From: Aurantiacibacter suaedae | Lineage (GTDB): Bacteria > Pseudomonadota > Alphaproteobacteria > Sphingomonadales > Sphingomonadaceae | Reading direction: 5' to 3' | DNA: 64,000 nt | Assembly (NCBI RefSeq): GCF_005434915.1 | Contig: NZ_SKCG01000003.1 | Coordinates: 1-64,000 of the forward strand | In this document: positions 17,248-25,693 of the stretch, one piece after another | Numbering within the stretch: the stretch's first letter is position 1 | How the letters are laid out: each line of letters begins with the position of its first letter | The notes under the pieces: generated by a model | What the model was told of the DNA's origin: nothing | Databases searched by the model: none | The model's input: the letters and a program-made list of their open reading frames with translations, nothing else | Program-made: the position numbers and the translations under genes

Positions 17248-18405
17248 GTGACCGATCAAATAAGTGTCACGCCGGTGAGCGGCAAGGCCGAGTTGAAGGC
17301 TTTTGTCGAATGCGCCTACGAACTAAATGCTGGCGATCCCAACTGGGTGCCGCCGCTGCGCGCCGACATGATCGAACTGCTGACCCCCGGCAAGAACCCG
17401 TTCCACGAACATGCGCGGATGCAGCTCTTCCTCGCTCGCCGCAATGGCAAGGTGGTGGGGCGCATCTCCGCCCATATCGATGAACTCGCGCTTGAACAGC
17501 CGGTGGAGCAGGGCATGGGGCCGGGCACGGGCAACTGGGGCCTTATGGAGGCCGCCGACGAGGCCACCATGGCCGCATTGATCGCGGCTGCGGAAGACTG
17601 GCTGCGCGGGCAGGGGATGACCCGCGTGCTGGCGCCGATCAGCCTCTCCGTGTGGGAAGAGCCCGGCCTGCTTACCAAGGGGCAGGATCATCCGCCGATG
17701 GTCATGATGGGGCACAACAAGGCTGATTATCAGGCCTGGATCGAGGGGCAAGATTATAAGCTCGCCAAGCGTCTTTTTACCTATGATCTCAACGTGGCCC
17801 AGGGGTTTCCGCCGCTGATCGACCGAATCGTGAAATTGGGCGAGCGCAATCAGAAGATCACTGTGCGCAACGTTGATCCCGCGCGGTTCGACGAGGATGC
17901 CGAAATCGCCATTTCCATCCTCAACGACGCTTGGTCGAAGAACTGGGGCTTTGTTCCTTTCACCGACACCGAAAAGGAATATGCCAAGAAGAAGCTCAAG
18001 CCGCTGATTCTCGCCGGCACCAACATGATAGCCGAACTCGATGGCGAGCCGGTCGCTTTCATGCTGGCCTGGCCTGATATCAACCGCTTGCTCATCACCA
18101 TGAATGGCAAGCTGTTACCGTTTAACGCGCTGCGGTTGCTGTGGTGGCTGCGCAAGCCCAAGCGAGCCGATTTCCGGGTGCCGCTGATGGGCGTGGTGAA
18201 GAAGCACCAGAATACCCGGCTGGCCAGTCAGCTGGCCTTCATGATGATCGAGTACATCCGCAGAGAAGCCGTGGGCACCTATGGTTGTGCGCGCGCGGAG
18301 GTAGGCTGGGTGCTGGAGGATAACCAGGGCATGGTCGCTATCGCCGACGCGATCGGATCGAAGTGCAACCGGGAATACAGCATTTACGAAAAGCCTTTGG
18401 TCTGA
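17248..18405 (+). CDS. GNAT-like N-acetyltransferase domain protein
   Basis: The roughly 385-residue protein has an N-terminal segment with F-V-E-C-A-Y-E-L-N and N-W-V-P-P-L-R, then a central region (L-A-R-R-N-G-K-V-V-G-R-I-S-A-H) resembling the acyl-CoA binding strands of GNAT folds, and a second half ending in an acetyltransferase-like V-G-W-V-L-E-D-N-Q-G-M motif. Relatives in sphingomonads are hypothetical or GNAT-like. I prefer GTG 17248, preceded by AAAGGCGG; an ATG at 17221 has no ribosome site. Substrate unknown. Confidence 0.7.
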   Translation: MTDQISVTPVSGKAELKAFVECAYELNAGDPNWVPPLRADMIELLTPGKNPFHEHARMQLFLARRNGKVVGRISAHIDELALEQPVEQGMGPGTGNWGLMEAADEATMAALIAAAEDWLRGQGMTRVLAPISLSVWEEPGLLTKGQDHPPMVMMGHNKADYQAWIEGQDYKLAKRLFTYDLNVAQGFPPLIDRIVKLGERNQKITVRNVDPARFDEDAEIAISILNDAWSKNWGFVPFTDTEKEYAKKKLKPLILAGTNMIAELDGEPVAFMLAWPDINRLLITMNGKLLPFNALRLLWWLRKPKRADFRVPLMGVVKKHQNTRLASQLAFMMIEYIRREAVGTYGCARAEVGWVLEDNQGMVAIADAIGSKCNREYSIYEKPLV

Positions 18406-18456
18406 GGCGGGAGCCAAAGTGTCGTTGGCGCGTTTGTTCGGCACGGAGAAATTTAG

Positions 18457-18909
18457 TTGCCATCGACCTCTACAGATACCTCTGCCGACGAGCGGCCCAA
18501 GCCGGTCCGAGGGCTCGCGCATGTCTTGCTGGTGGAGGACGATGCGATCCTCGCCATGGCGCTTGAAGATGCGCTGATGCGAGCCGGAGCCGGCAAGGTC
18601 ACGATCTGCGCCAGCGTAGAACAGACCATGCGAGAGTTGGACAGCGAACAGCGTCCCGATGCGATCGTACTCGACGTGCATCTGGCTGACCGCGACGACG
18701 GCTGGGCGCTGGCCGAATTGGTCACCATGCTTGGTCCGCGCCCTCCGCGCATCGCTTTTTCGACCGGATCGCCTGAGTCCATTCCGGCCAACGTTGCCGC
18801 GCTTGGCCCGGTATTCGTGAAGCCCTACGATCCTGACGATCTGGCCGCCGCTTTATCGGAAGGACCCAAGTCGGGACTGTTCACGCTGCTGCGCCGCAAC
18901 GGGCGCTGA
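18457..18909 (+). CDS. Single-domain response regulator
   Basis: The 150-residue protein is a receiver domain with an N-terminal tail. The phosphoacceptor is D73 (I-V-L-D-V-H-L), the acidic pair is E-D-D (27-29), and the late F-S-T-G-S-P plus V-K-P-Y resemble the FATGUY motif of single-domain regulators such as SdrG, which feed the sphingomonad general stress pathway. Its position 378 bp before phyR supports a stress role, but that is inference. It starts at TTG 18457 with CACGGAGAA as ribosome site. There is no output domain. Confidence 0.8.
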   Translation: MPSTSTDTSADERPKPVRGLAHVLLVEDDAILAMALEDALMRAGAGKVTICASVEQTMRELDSEQRPDAIVLDVHLADRDDGWALAELVTMLGPRPPRIAFSTGSPESIPANVAALGPVFVKPYDPDDLAAALSEGPKSGLFTLLRRNGR

Positions 18910-18996
18910 TCCACCTTCACATAATGCCTCTTTGCCGGTGCGCTGGCTTGCTGCGCCTGCGCGTCCGATGCTTGGAAAAGCCTGACCGCTTAGATC

Positions 18997-19125
18997 AAAA
19001 AAAGGCCCCCGTCCGGTTTCGGGCGGGGGCCTAATCTTGGATCGTGTCACCGGTCGCAGGGACGGGAAGAGGGGGGTAAGCGGCGGTGACAGAGAGGAAA
19101 TGCGCGTTTGTAAAGTGCGTTCCCA
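18997..19125 (-). ncRNA. Candidate small RNA with strong terminator
   Basis: The 378-bp gap 18910-19287 has no ORF of note, yet on the minus strand it ends in a perfect intrinsic terminator (19003-19032, U7). No minus-strand gene lies upstream. The RNA between about 19125 and the terminator would hold unpaired C/U-rich stretches (CCTCTCT near 19094 and a CCCCCCTCTTCCC run near 19069), typical anti-Shine-Dalgarno seed loops in alphaproteobacterial sRNAs. The 5' end is not determined: GGAAC lies at 19123-19119 on this strand, but without a consensus EcfG -10. Confidence 0.45.
19003..19032 (-). terminator. Strong minus-strand intrinsic terminator
   Basis: On the minus strand the stem AGGCCCCCG/CGGGGGCCT, extended by three further pairs to 12 bp, is followed by T7 (18997-19003). 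On the + strand there is no T-run after the stem. It therefore serves a minus-strand transcript, not the response regulator gene. Confidence 0.8.
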
Positions 19126-19234
19126 AAAAAATGTGCGAAGCGTAAATATTCTTGATCGAGTGGCTTTCGGGCAGGTGAATCAGGCCTTTTCGATTGGCGC
19201 TGATGATGGCACGGCGCGTGAAACAAGATGGGCT

Positions 19235-19259
19235 GGAACCCTCGGCGTCGATATGCGTT
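19235..19259 (+). promoter_or_regulatory. EcfG-type promoter of phyR
   Basis: GGAAC (19235-19239), 16 bases, CGTT (19256-19259), ending 28 bp before the phyR ATG. It is an exact consensus match. PhyR releases EcfG from NepR, so this implies positive feedback in the stress response. Confidence 0.85.
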
Positions 19260-19287
19260 CAGGGCAAGTCGAAAGAGGGAATAATCT

Positions 19288-20082
19288 ATGTCAATCGGAG
19301 CTGAAATCGCCGCGCACTTGCCGTTCCTGCGCCGCTACGCGCGCGCGCTGACGGGGTCGCAGGCGAGCGGCGATGCCTTTGTTACTGCCACGCTCGAGGC
19401 CGCATTGGCCGATGCAGAGCTGGCAGAGGAGCTGCGCGGCGGCCGTGTGCCGCTTTATCGCGCTTTCACGAAAATCTGGTCGAGCGCTGCGGTCGAGTCC
19501 GAAATGTCTTCGGGCGAGAGCATGGGGCACGAAGCAGCGGCGCAGTTGCAGCTTGGCCGCATCACGCCCGCCAACCGCCAGGCGCTTCTGCTCACCACAG
19601 TGGAAGACTTTACCTCGCAGGAGGTGGCCACGATCATGGATCTCGAGGTTTCCGAGGTGGAGGATCTGGTGCGTGATGCCATCGCCGAGATCGAGCGTGA
19701 AAGCACCACCCGCGTGCTGATCATCGAGGATGAGCCGCTGATCTCGATGCAGCTGGAAGACCTCGTGCGCTCGCTGGGCCACGAAATCTGCGGCACGGCG
19801 GCCACCCGGACCCAGGCGCAGGAATCGGTCAAGGATGTGATGCCCGGCCTCGTGCTGGCCGATATCCAGCTGGCGGACGGCTCATCGGGCCTCGATGCGG
19901 TGGACGATATTCTCGCCATCGGTTCGGTGCCGGTGATCTTCATCACCGCCTATCCGGAACGTCTGCTTACGGGCAACCGGCCCGAGCCGACTTACCTCAT
20001 CACAAAACCCTTCCAGGAAACGACCGTGCGCGCCGCGATCAGCCAGGCGCTGTTCTTCGGTTCGAGCAAGCCGCTAAGCTGA
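19288..20082 (+). CDS. phyR: General stress response anti-anti-sigma factor PhyR
   Basis: The 264-residue protein has the diagnostic layout of an N-terminal sigma-like domain (about 1-138, mimicking sigma2 and sigma4 of EcfG) fused to a C-terminal receiver (about 141-258) with phosphoacceptor D192 and the late K-P-F. When phosphorylated, the sigma-like domain captures the anti-sigma factor NepR and frees EcfG. nepR and ecfG are often adjacent in other alphaproteobacteria but are not here. It has an EcfG-type promoter and an AAGAGGGA ribosome site, and is followed after 28 bp by a ModE-like gene. Confidence 0.96.
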   Translation: MSIGAEIAAHLPFLRRYARALTGSQASGDAFVTATLEAALADAELAEELRGGRVPLYRAFTKIWSSAAVESEMSSGESMGHEAAAQLQLGRITPANRQALLLTTVEDFTSQEVATIMDLEVSEVEDLVRDAIAEIERESTTRVLIIEDEPLISMQLEDLVRSLGHEICGTAATRTQAQESVKDVMPGLVLADIQLADGSSGLDAVDDILAIGSVPVIFITAYPERLLTGNRPEPTYLITKPFQETTVRAAISQALFFGSSKPLS

Positions 20083-20110
20083 CGCGCGGCGCCTGCTTGG
20101 ACGGGGCCGC

Positions 20111-20476
20111 ATGAAGCGATTGAAACTCAAGCTGCAGCTTTACTGCGGCGATGAGATTGCGATGGGCCCCGGCAAGGCGGACTTGCTTGAGGCTATCGCA
20201 CGCACCGGCTCCATCTCCGCCGCCGCGCGCGAGATGGAGCTGAGCTATCGGCGCGCATGGTTGATGGTCGACGTGATGAACCGTTGTTTCCAGGAAAAGC
20301 TGGTCGAAAGTACGCCCGGCGGTGGCCGGAAGGCCGGTGCCCGTGTCAGTGATGCCGGGCAGCGGGCGCTTATCGCCTATCGCGCATTGCAAGAGCGGGT
20401 GATGGGCGTGGTGCCTGCCAGCGAAGATGTGCTGCAAACGATGCTGCGCGACCGGCCGGCACCGCCCGGAGCCTAG
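20111..20476 (+). CDS. ModE-type winged-helix regulator lacking the molybdate domain
   Basis: The 121-residue protein matches the N-terminal LysR-type DNA-binding domain of ModE (L-L-E-A-I-A-R-T-G-S-I-S-A-A-A-R-E-M, then Y-R-R-A-W-L-M-V-D-V-M-N, and the wing G-G-R-K-A-G-A-R-V-S). The MOP molybdate-binding domains are absent. Such short ModE-like proteins are widespread in proteobacteria, and their ligand dependence is unclear. It may be co-transcribed with phyR. Its 3' end overlaps the convergent MATE gene by 4 bp. Confidence 0.8.
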   Translation: MKRLKLKLQLYCGDEIAMGPGKADLLEAIARTGSISAAAREMELSYRRAWLMVDVMNRCFQEKLVESTPGGGRKAGARVSDAGQRALIAYRALQERVMGVVPASEDVLQTMLRDRPAPPGA

Positions 20477-21840
20477 CTATTGTCGGCTGGCTTCTTCCGG
20501 CTCGTCTGCGAAAATGCCAGCAGGCGATAGGCCAGCGCCGCTGCCACCAGCCCGCCCGCGAAGTTCGCGACCAGCTCGCCGCTGTAAACTGCGCTTGCCC
20601 CCCAGCTCGGTTGCAACAGCAGGGCGAAAGGCACCATGGCCAGCCCCACCCGCGCAAGCGAGAGCACCAGCGCCTTGGTTGCATGACCGACCGCGTTGAA
20701 CGCCCCATTACACACGATGAACACGCCATAGGCGGCGTAGCCCCAGGCCGCGATCCGCAGGTAGGACGTGGCCGCCTGCCGCGTGGCCGGATCGTCGGTG
20801 AATAGCGCGGCTAGCGGGTCGCAGAAGAAGAACAGCGCGGTCGCCACCAGCAAGCCGTAGCCAAGGCAGAACAGCCCCGATTGCACCAGCGCCAGTCGCG
20901 CGCGATCATAGGCGGCGGCGCCCCAGTTCTGCCCGACGATCGCCCCGATCGAGCCCGACAGGCCGAGCAGCGGCACCACCGCGAAGGTCTGCAAGCGCCC
21001 GCCGATGCCGAACCCGCCGACCGCCGCCTCGCCCTCGCGCGCGAGCAGGCCGGTGAGGATCGCCAGGCCCAGCGGGTTGATCGAGCTGGTGAAGCTGGCG
21101 GGCAGGGCGACCCGCAGAACGTCGCGCGCGCCTTCGGCCACGTCGGCTTCGCGCAGCAGGGCGGGGCGCAGGGGGATTTCGGAGCTTTGTACCGCCCACA
21201 GCCCAACGGCCATTCCCAGCAGCCAGCCTGCCACCGTGGCATAGGCCGCGCCCGCCATACCGAAGCCCGCGAACCCGAAAGCCCCGTCGATCAGGATCGG
21301 ATCGAGCACCCAGTTCGCCAGCGCAAAGCTCAGCGAGACGAGCGTGGAGCGGTTAGCCAGCCCCTGCGCGCGTAGGGTGCCGTTGAGGCCCGACAGGCAC
21401 AAAAGCAGCGGGAAGCCCAGGGCATAGGGCAGCATGTACAGCCCGATCAGCCGCAGCGCTTTGCCATCGGCGCCCATCAGCGAGAACAGCGATGTCGCAC
21501 CCAGCGCCAGCGCCAGAGCGATCAGCAGCCCGAAGCCGAGGCCGAGCAGGACGCCCAGCGTCGCGCAGGAGGCAGCGCGGCGCTCGTTACCTGCACCGAT
21601 GGCGCGGCTCACTACCGAGGACGTTCCCACCATTACGCCAACGCCGAGGCTGGCGAGCGCGGTGCCGACAGGGAAGATAAAGCTGATTGCGGCCAACTCG
21701 GTCGCGCCGAGGCGGCCGATGTAATAGGCATCGACAATGCCGGTCGATACCATGGCCGAAACGCCGATGATCATAGGCGCGGTCTGGCGCACCAGATGGC
21801 CCGCAATGGAGCCGCGGACCAATCTTGCCTTTTCGCTCAT
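20473..21840 (-). CDS. MATE family efflux transporter
   Basis: The 455-residue protein has about twelve membrane segments in two MatE repeats (about 15-175 and 240-400). The first repeat contains the typical M-V-S-T-G-I-V-D-A-Y-Y-I-G-R-L-G-A. These exporters expel cationic drugs or metabolites using Na+ or H+ gradients. It ends convergently with the ModE-like gene and is the last gene of its strand before the alcohol dehydrogenases begin 44 bp away in the same direction. Substrate unknown. Confidence 0.88.
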   Translation of the reverse strand: MSEKARLVRGSIAGHLVRQTAPMIIGVSAMVSTGIVDAYYIGRLGATELAAISFIFPVGTALASLGVGVMVGTSSVVSRAIGAGNERRAASCATLGVLLGLGFGLLIALALALGATSLFSLMGADGKALRLIGLYMLPYALGFPLLLCLSGLNGTLRAQGLANRSTLVSLSFALANWVLDPILIDGAFGFAGFGMAGAAYATVAGWLLGMAVGLWAVQSSEIPLRPALLREADVAEGARDVLRVALPASFTSSINPLGLAILTGLLAREGEAAVGGFGIGGRLQTFAVVPLLGLSGSIGAIVGQNWGAAAYDRARLALVQSGLFCLGYGLLVATALFFFCDPLAALFTDDPATRQAATSYLRIAAWGYAAYGVFIVCNGAFNAVGHATKALVLSLARVGLAMVPFALLLQPSWGASAVYSGELVANFAGGLVAAALAYRLLAFSQTSRKKPADNS

Positions 21841-21884
21841 CGAAGGCGCGATAGCCTGCGTCGCGCCGCAGCAACAGCGCTAAG

Positions 21885-22886
21885 TTAGGGCGCGATCATG
21901 ACCTTGCATTGGCCGCTGCGCTGCTTGAGGCTTTCGAACACCTCGGGGGTGTTCGAAAGCGTGATCGTATCGGTGACCATGATACGCGGCGCGAGCGCTC
22001 CGCTTTCTAGCGCGGCCAGCGTGGCGACATATTCCTGGCGGGTGAAGAAGGCGCTGGTGACGAGCCGCACCTGCTTGCTCAGCATCGCGAACGAATTGAA
22101 AGTGTCGGGCTTGGTGCATAGACCCAGCAGCAGTATCGTGCCATCGGGGCGAACTTGCTCCACGGCCTGCGCGATTAGTCCCGGAATGCCGACGCATTCG
22201 AACACCACATCGGCAGGCCCGCCCAGCGCGCGGGTGGCGCTGCCCACCGGATCGGCCGGATCGACCACGAACGCATCGGCGCCCATTTCCATGGCCCGCT
22301 GTTCCTGATGGCGGGCGATGTCCTGCACCGCCACGCGTCCGGCTCCCATGCGCTTGGCCCAGAAGGCGACCGCCAGCCCGATCGGCCCCGCGCCGAGCAC
22401 CAGCACCTTGTCGCCGGTTGTCATGCCCGACAGATTCACCCCGTGCAGCGCGACCGCCAGCGGTTCGATAATCGCGCCATCGGCAAGGGTGAGGTCGCTC
22501 GGCAGCGGCACGCACTGGTTGGGCCGCGTCACCGCATACTCGGCATAGCCGCCGCCTTGCAGCCCGAACTGCTCGCACCACTGCACGGTGCCCTTGCGGC
22601 ACTGCTCGCACCGGCCGCAGCTTTTAAGCGGGATGACCGAGACGAGGTCGCCCGTTTTATATCCGCTGACATCCTTGCCGGTCTCGACCACTTCGCCTGC
22701 GAACTCATGGCCGAGGATATCGCCGTGCTGGCAGCCGTACGCGGCATCCTCGGTCATGTGCAGGTCGCTGCCGCAGATGCCGCAGCGACCGACCTTCACC
22801 ACCAGCTCGCCCGCCGACGGTGCCGGATCGGGTACCTCTTCCCACTTCAAAGGGGTGTGCAGGCCCTGGAAGGTGACGGCTTTCAT
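21885..22886 (-). CDS. Zinc-dependent alcohol dehydrogenase (MDR family)
   Basis: The 333-residue medium-chain dehydrogenase has the catalytic zinc site in G-I-C-G-S-D-L-H and G-H-E-F-A-G-E-V, structural zinc cysteines in C-G-R-C-E-Q-C-R, and the Rossmann motif V-L-G-A-G-P-I-G-L. The fourth structural cysteine falls in V-Q-W-C-E-Q, spaced as in sorbitol/threonine dehydrogenase relatives. It lies 7 bp downstream of the second alcohol dehydrogenase gene in one operon. Together they could oxidise successive hydroxyl groups of an aromatic ketone substrate. Specific substrate unknown. Confidence 0.85.
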   Translation of the reverse strand: MKAVTFQGLHTPLKWEEVPDPAPSAGELVVKVGRCGICGSDLHMTEDAAYGCQHGDILGHEFAGEVVETGKDVSGYKTGDLVSVIPLKSCGRCEQCRKGTVQWCEQFGLQGGGYAEYAVTRPNQCVPLPSDLTLADGAIIEPLAVALHGVNLSGMTTGDKVLVLGAGPIGLAVAFWAKRMGAGRVAVQDIARHQEQRAMEMGADAFVVDPADPVGSATRALGGPADVVFECVGIPGLIAQAVEQVRPDGTILLLGLCTKPDTFNSFAMLSKQVRLVTSAFFTRQEYVATLAALESGALAPRIMVTDTITLSNTPEVFESLKQRSGQCKVMIAP

Positions 22887-22893
22887 CGCCTGC

Positions 22894-24012
22894 TTACTCT
22901 TCGGAGATCTTCAGCACGGGCTTAACCACCGAGCCGTTCTCGCTCGCCTCGATCGCATCGTTGATCTCGTCGAAATCGAAATAGCCGATCAGCTTTTCGA
23001 ACGGGAACTCGCCCTTCACGTGATAGTCGAGCAGTTCGACCAGGAACGAGCCGACATCGCTGTCGCCCCCCAGAATGCCCATCACGCGGCGCCCGCCGCC
23101 CATGAATTCGGCTTCGTTGAAGGTAAGGTCAGCCTTCGGATCGCTGGCCCCCACGATACCGCAGATGCCCATCGGGGCGAGCAGGCCCCAGGCGTCCTGG
23201 ATGATCGTGTTGATACCGGTGGTGTCGAAGGCATAGCCGAGGCCCTGCGGCACCAGCTCCTTGATCTTGGCGATGGCATCATCCTTGCCGTTGAAAGCGT
23301 GGGTTGCGCCCAGTTCCTTCGCCAGTTCCAGCCGGCCATCGTTCAGGTCAACCGCGATAATCGGGTTCGCGCCCGCGATCTTCGCCGCCATGATCGCCGC
23401 CATTCCCACAGTGCCTGCGCCGAACACGGCAATCGGCATCCCTTCACGCACCTTCATCGAGCGCAGCACCGCGCCCGCGCCGGTCATCAGGCCGCAGCCG
23501 ATCGGCGCGAGCCGTTCGAGCGGGATATCCGCGGCGCTGTCGGGCACCTTTACGGTGTTGAGCTGATGCGCGATGGCATGAGTGGCGAAGCTCGACTGGC
23601 CGAAGAAGTTGGCGTTCATCTTCTCGCCGCCCTTGAACATCACGGGTGAGCCATCGGCCCGCGCGCCGCTCCAGTTGTGCGGGAAGAAGTTGTAGCAATA
23701 GGTGGGGGCGTCGACTTCGCAGCTGGGGCAGGTGCCGCAGGAGTTGAAGCTCATCACCACCCGGTCCCCCGGCTTGGCGACGGTGACATTGCTGCCCACT
23801 TCCTCGACGATACCCGCGCCTTCGTGGCCCAGCACCACCGGATGCGGCACGGGCAGTTGCTCGTCGCGCACGGCCATGTCGGTGTGGCACACCCCGCAGG
23901 CGACCACGCGCACGCGCAGTTCGTCGGGGCGCAGATCGTCCAGCTCGACATCCTCGATGGCGAAGGGCTCGGTATTGCCACGGCAAATGGCGGCGCGGGC
24001 GGGGGTGGTCAT
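22894..24012 (-). CDS. Zinc-dependent aryl-alcohol-type dehydrogenase
   Basis: The 372-residue enzyme belongs to the aryl/benzyl-alcohol dehydrogenase branch (XylB-like). Visible are G-V-C-H-T-D and G-H-E-G-A-G for catalytic zinc, four structural cysteines in S-C-G-T-C-P-S-C and the following Y-C, P-I-G-C-G-L-M-T-G-A-G-A, and the NAD motif F-G-A-G-T-V-G. ATG 24012 has GGAGAG upstream; an ATG at 24027 overlaps that ribosome site and is less likely. It is co-oriented with the SDR and cupins. Likely role: oxidation of an aromatic primary or secondary alcohol to the carbonyl. Confidence 0.87.
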   Translation of the reverse strand: MTTPARAAICRGNTEPFAIEDVELDDLRPDELRVRVVACGVCHTDMAVRDEQLPVPHPVVLGHEGAGIVEEVGSNVTVAKPGDRVVMSFNSCGTCPSCEVDAPTYCYNFFPHNWSGARADGSPVMFKGGEKMNANFFGQSSFATHAIAHQLNTVKVPDSAADIPLERLAPIGCGLMTGAGAVLRSMKVREGMPIAVFGAGTVGMAAIMAAKIAGANPIIAVDLNDGRLELAKELGATHAFNGKDDAIAKIKELVPQGLGYAFDTTGINTIIQDAWGLLAPMGICGIVGASDPKADLTFNEAEFMGGGRRVMGILGGDSDVGSFLVELLDYHVKGEFPFEKLIGYFDFDEINDAIEASENGSVVKPVLKISEE

Positions 24013-24065
24013 GCTATTTCTCTCCAACTAGGACGACTTGTTATGGGGTATCTATGCCTCGTGGG

Positions 24066-24920
24066 TCAGCCGTTCAACGGCTTGACCGGGCCAAGCTGCA
24101 TCCCGCCGTCGATCATCACATGGGCGCCGGTCATATAGCTGCCAGCATCGGAGGCGAGCAGCAGCGCAAGCGGCTTGATCTGATAGGTTTCGGCCATCCG
24201 GCCCACTGGCACCAGCTTGTCCCACGCTTCCTTCGCGGCAGGATTTTTCTTCACCCAGCCATCGCCGATATTCGTTACGAAGGGGCCGGGCGCGATGGCG
24301 TTCACGCGGATGCCATAGGCGGCCAGTTCATAAGCGGCGTGACGCATGAAGTGTTTCACACCCGCCTTCGCCGCCATGTAGGGCACGCCGACGATGGCTT
24401 CGTTGACCTCCGCCGCGTTCGACGAGGTGATAACGATCGACCCGCCGCGGCGCCCATGCGTTTCGGGGGTATTCGCCTTCATCACCCGCGCCGCCTCGCG
24501 CACGGTGCGGAACACGCCCGAAAGGTTGATATCGATGGACTTGTCCCAGCGATCTGGATCGTAAACGTCGATCTGCCCTGCGGGATTGCGCTCGTCTTCG
24601 GGGCTCCAGAACCCGTTGCCCACATCGAGCCCGGCATTGGCGAAGGCAATATCGCAACCTCCATAGGCCGCCACATGGTTGTCGAAGGCCTTGGCGACCT
24701 GCGCGAGGTCCGTCACGTCGCAGCTATCCCAGCGCGCTTCGTAACCTTCGTCGCAAAGTCGCTGCGCTTCGCGCGCTGCGCCCTCGGCGTCGATGTCGGT
24801 AAGCGTCACTTTCGCGCCCGCCTCCGCAATAGCTTCGGCATAGGCGAGGCCAATGCCCGAGGCCGCGCCTGTGACAAGGCCCGAGCGGCCGGTAAGGTCG
24901 AATTGATCGAGCGTTTTCAT
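24066..24920 (-). CDS. SDR family oxidoreductase
   Basis: The 284-residue classical short-chain dehydrogenase has cofactor motif T-G-A-A-S-G-I-G (17-24), N-A-G near 95, and the catalytic S-Y-K set with Y181-x-x-x-K185 (V-P-Y-M-A-A-K). An acidic residue after beta-2 (T-D-I-D) suggests NAD preference. The middle section W-S-P-E-D-E-R-N-P-A-G-Q-I-D-V is longer than usual. It sits between the alcohol dehydrogenases and the cupin genes and probably oxidises or reduces a side-chain hydroxyl of the pathway substrate. Confidence 0.87.
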   Translation of the reverse strand: MKTLDQFDLTGRSGLVTGAASGIGLAYAEAIAEAGAKVTLTDIDAEGAAREAQRLCDEGYEARWDSCDVTDLAQVAKAFDNHVAAYGGCDIAFANAGLDVGNGFWSPEDERNPAGQIDVYDPDRWDKSIDINLSGVFRTVREAARVMKANTPETHGRRGGSIVITSSNAAEVNEAIVGVPYMAAKAGVKHFMRHAAYELAAYGIRVNAIAPGPFVTNIGDGWVKKNPAAKEAWDKLVPVGRMAETYQIKPLALLLASDAGSYMTGAHVMIDGGMQLGPVKPLNG

Positions 24921-24969
24921 GCGGTCATCCTTCCAGAGCCGGAATTGCGCCGAACTTTCGAGGGAAGGG

Positions 24970-25018
24970 TCGCGGCCTCACCCGGCGGCGCAGTAAGCGC
25001 GCACGGATGAGGCCGCGA
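24970..25018. repeat. Inverted repeat between SDR and cupin genes
   Basis: TCGCGGCCTCA (24970-24980) and TGAGGCCGCGA (25008-25018) form a perfect 11-bp stem with a 27-nt loop. There is no T-run. It may be an attenuator, an mRNA stabiliser separating expression of the two parts of the operon, or a dispersed repeat. Confidence 0.5.
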
Positions 25019-25058
25019 GGGGCATCGACGAAGGCCTCTCCCCCCTTCATCGCGCCAA

Positions 25059-25619
25059 TTACAGATAGAGCTGCCGGTTGATCTCCAACCCGTGCTCTTT
25101 GCAGTAGCTTTCGTAGTGGCTCATAAACCACCAGACATCCAGAGTCTCGACGAAATTTCCATTCTCGTCATAGAACTCGTTCGCGCCCTGCATCCAGAAG
25201 AAAGCCTTCATCCCGTTCGGATCGTCGGTGACGAGCGTGTGCGCGTGGCCGGGGAATTCGGTGATGAACTCGCCGGGGCCACAAACCCAGTCGTATTCCA
25301 GATAGCGGAACGAGCCTTCGAGCCCGATTGCCCAGACCATCCCGCGATGCTTGTGCGTGCCGATCACACCGGGCGATTTGATCCACAGCACGTTGGCATA
25401 GACGTTGTTGCGCACATCGAAGGCAAGGTGGCGGATCGCGGCATTGTCGCCGAAGGGAACCCAAGGGCTCTCTTCCTCCGACAGGCCGACATAGGTGCCC
25501 GCGACGCAATACTGGTCGAGCATCGGCTTGTGCGCTTCGGGCACGGAGACGATCTTGTACGCGCCCGAGGGCGGAGCTTTCATCCCGCCCAGCGCCGGTT
25601 TGTCAGTGGTTGTTGCCAT
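25059..25619 (-). CDS. Cupin, 2,4'-dihydroxyacetophenone dioxygenase type (copy 1)
   Basis: The 186-residue single-domain cupin resembles DAD, which cleaves the C-C bond of an alpha-hydroxyketone to an aromatic acid and formate. Metal ligands are H89 and H91 (T-H-K-H-R-G) and H127 (H-A-H-T-L-V); the usual cupin glutamate is missing, as in three-histidine DAD. The P-W-V-P-F-G and H-L-A-F-D-V-R-N-N segments are shared with copy 2 downstream in these coordinates, with roughly half the residues identical by eye. It is third in transcription order of three paralogues. Substrate unproven. Confidence 0.8.
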   Translation of the reverse strand: MATTTDKPALGGMKAPPSGAYKIVSVPEAHKPMLDQYCVAGTYVGLSEEESPWVPFGDNAAIRHLAFDVRNNVYANVLWIKSPGVIGTHKHRGMVWAIGLEGSFRYLEYDWVCGPGEFITEFPGHAHTLVTDDPNGMKAFFWMQGANEFYDENGNFVETLDVWWFMSHYESYCKEHGLEINRQLYL

Positions 25620-25641
25620 GGGATCGATTGCTTTCGCTTGG

Positions 25642-25679
25642 CGTCATTGCCGCGTCACCGTCGGCTCCTCGCAATGACG
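25642..25679. repeat. REP-like inverted repeat
   Basis: CGTCATTGC (25642-25650) and GCAATGACG (25671-25679) flank a GC-rich loop between two cupin genes, with GATTGCTTTCGCTTGG just before. This is the look of the widespread GCAATGACG-type palindromic repeat seen between genes in many alphaproteobacteria. It may stabilise or split the operon message. Confidence 0.55.
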
Positions 25680-25693
25680 AAGTTTGAACTCGC

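Noticed and set aside
19099-19123. EcfG promoter for the candidate small RNA on the minus strand
   Set aside because: GGAAC is present but the base pattern at the -10 position is CATT instead of CGTT.
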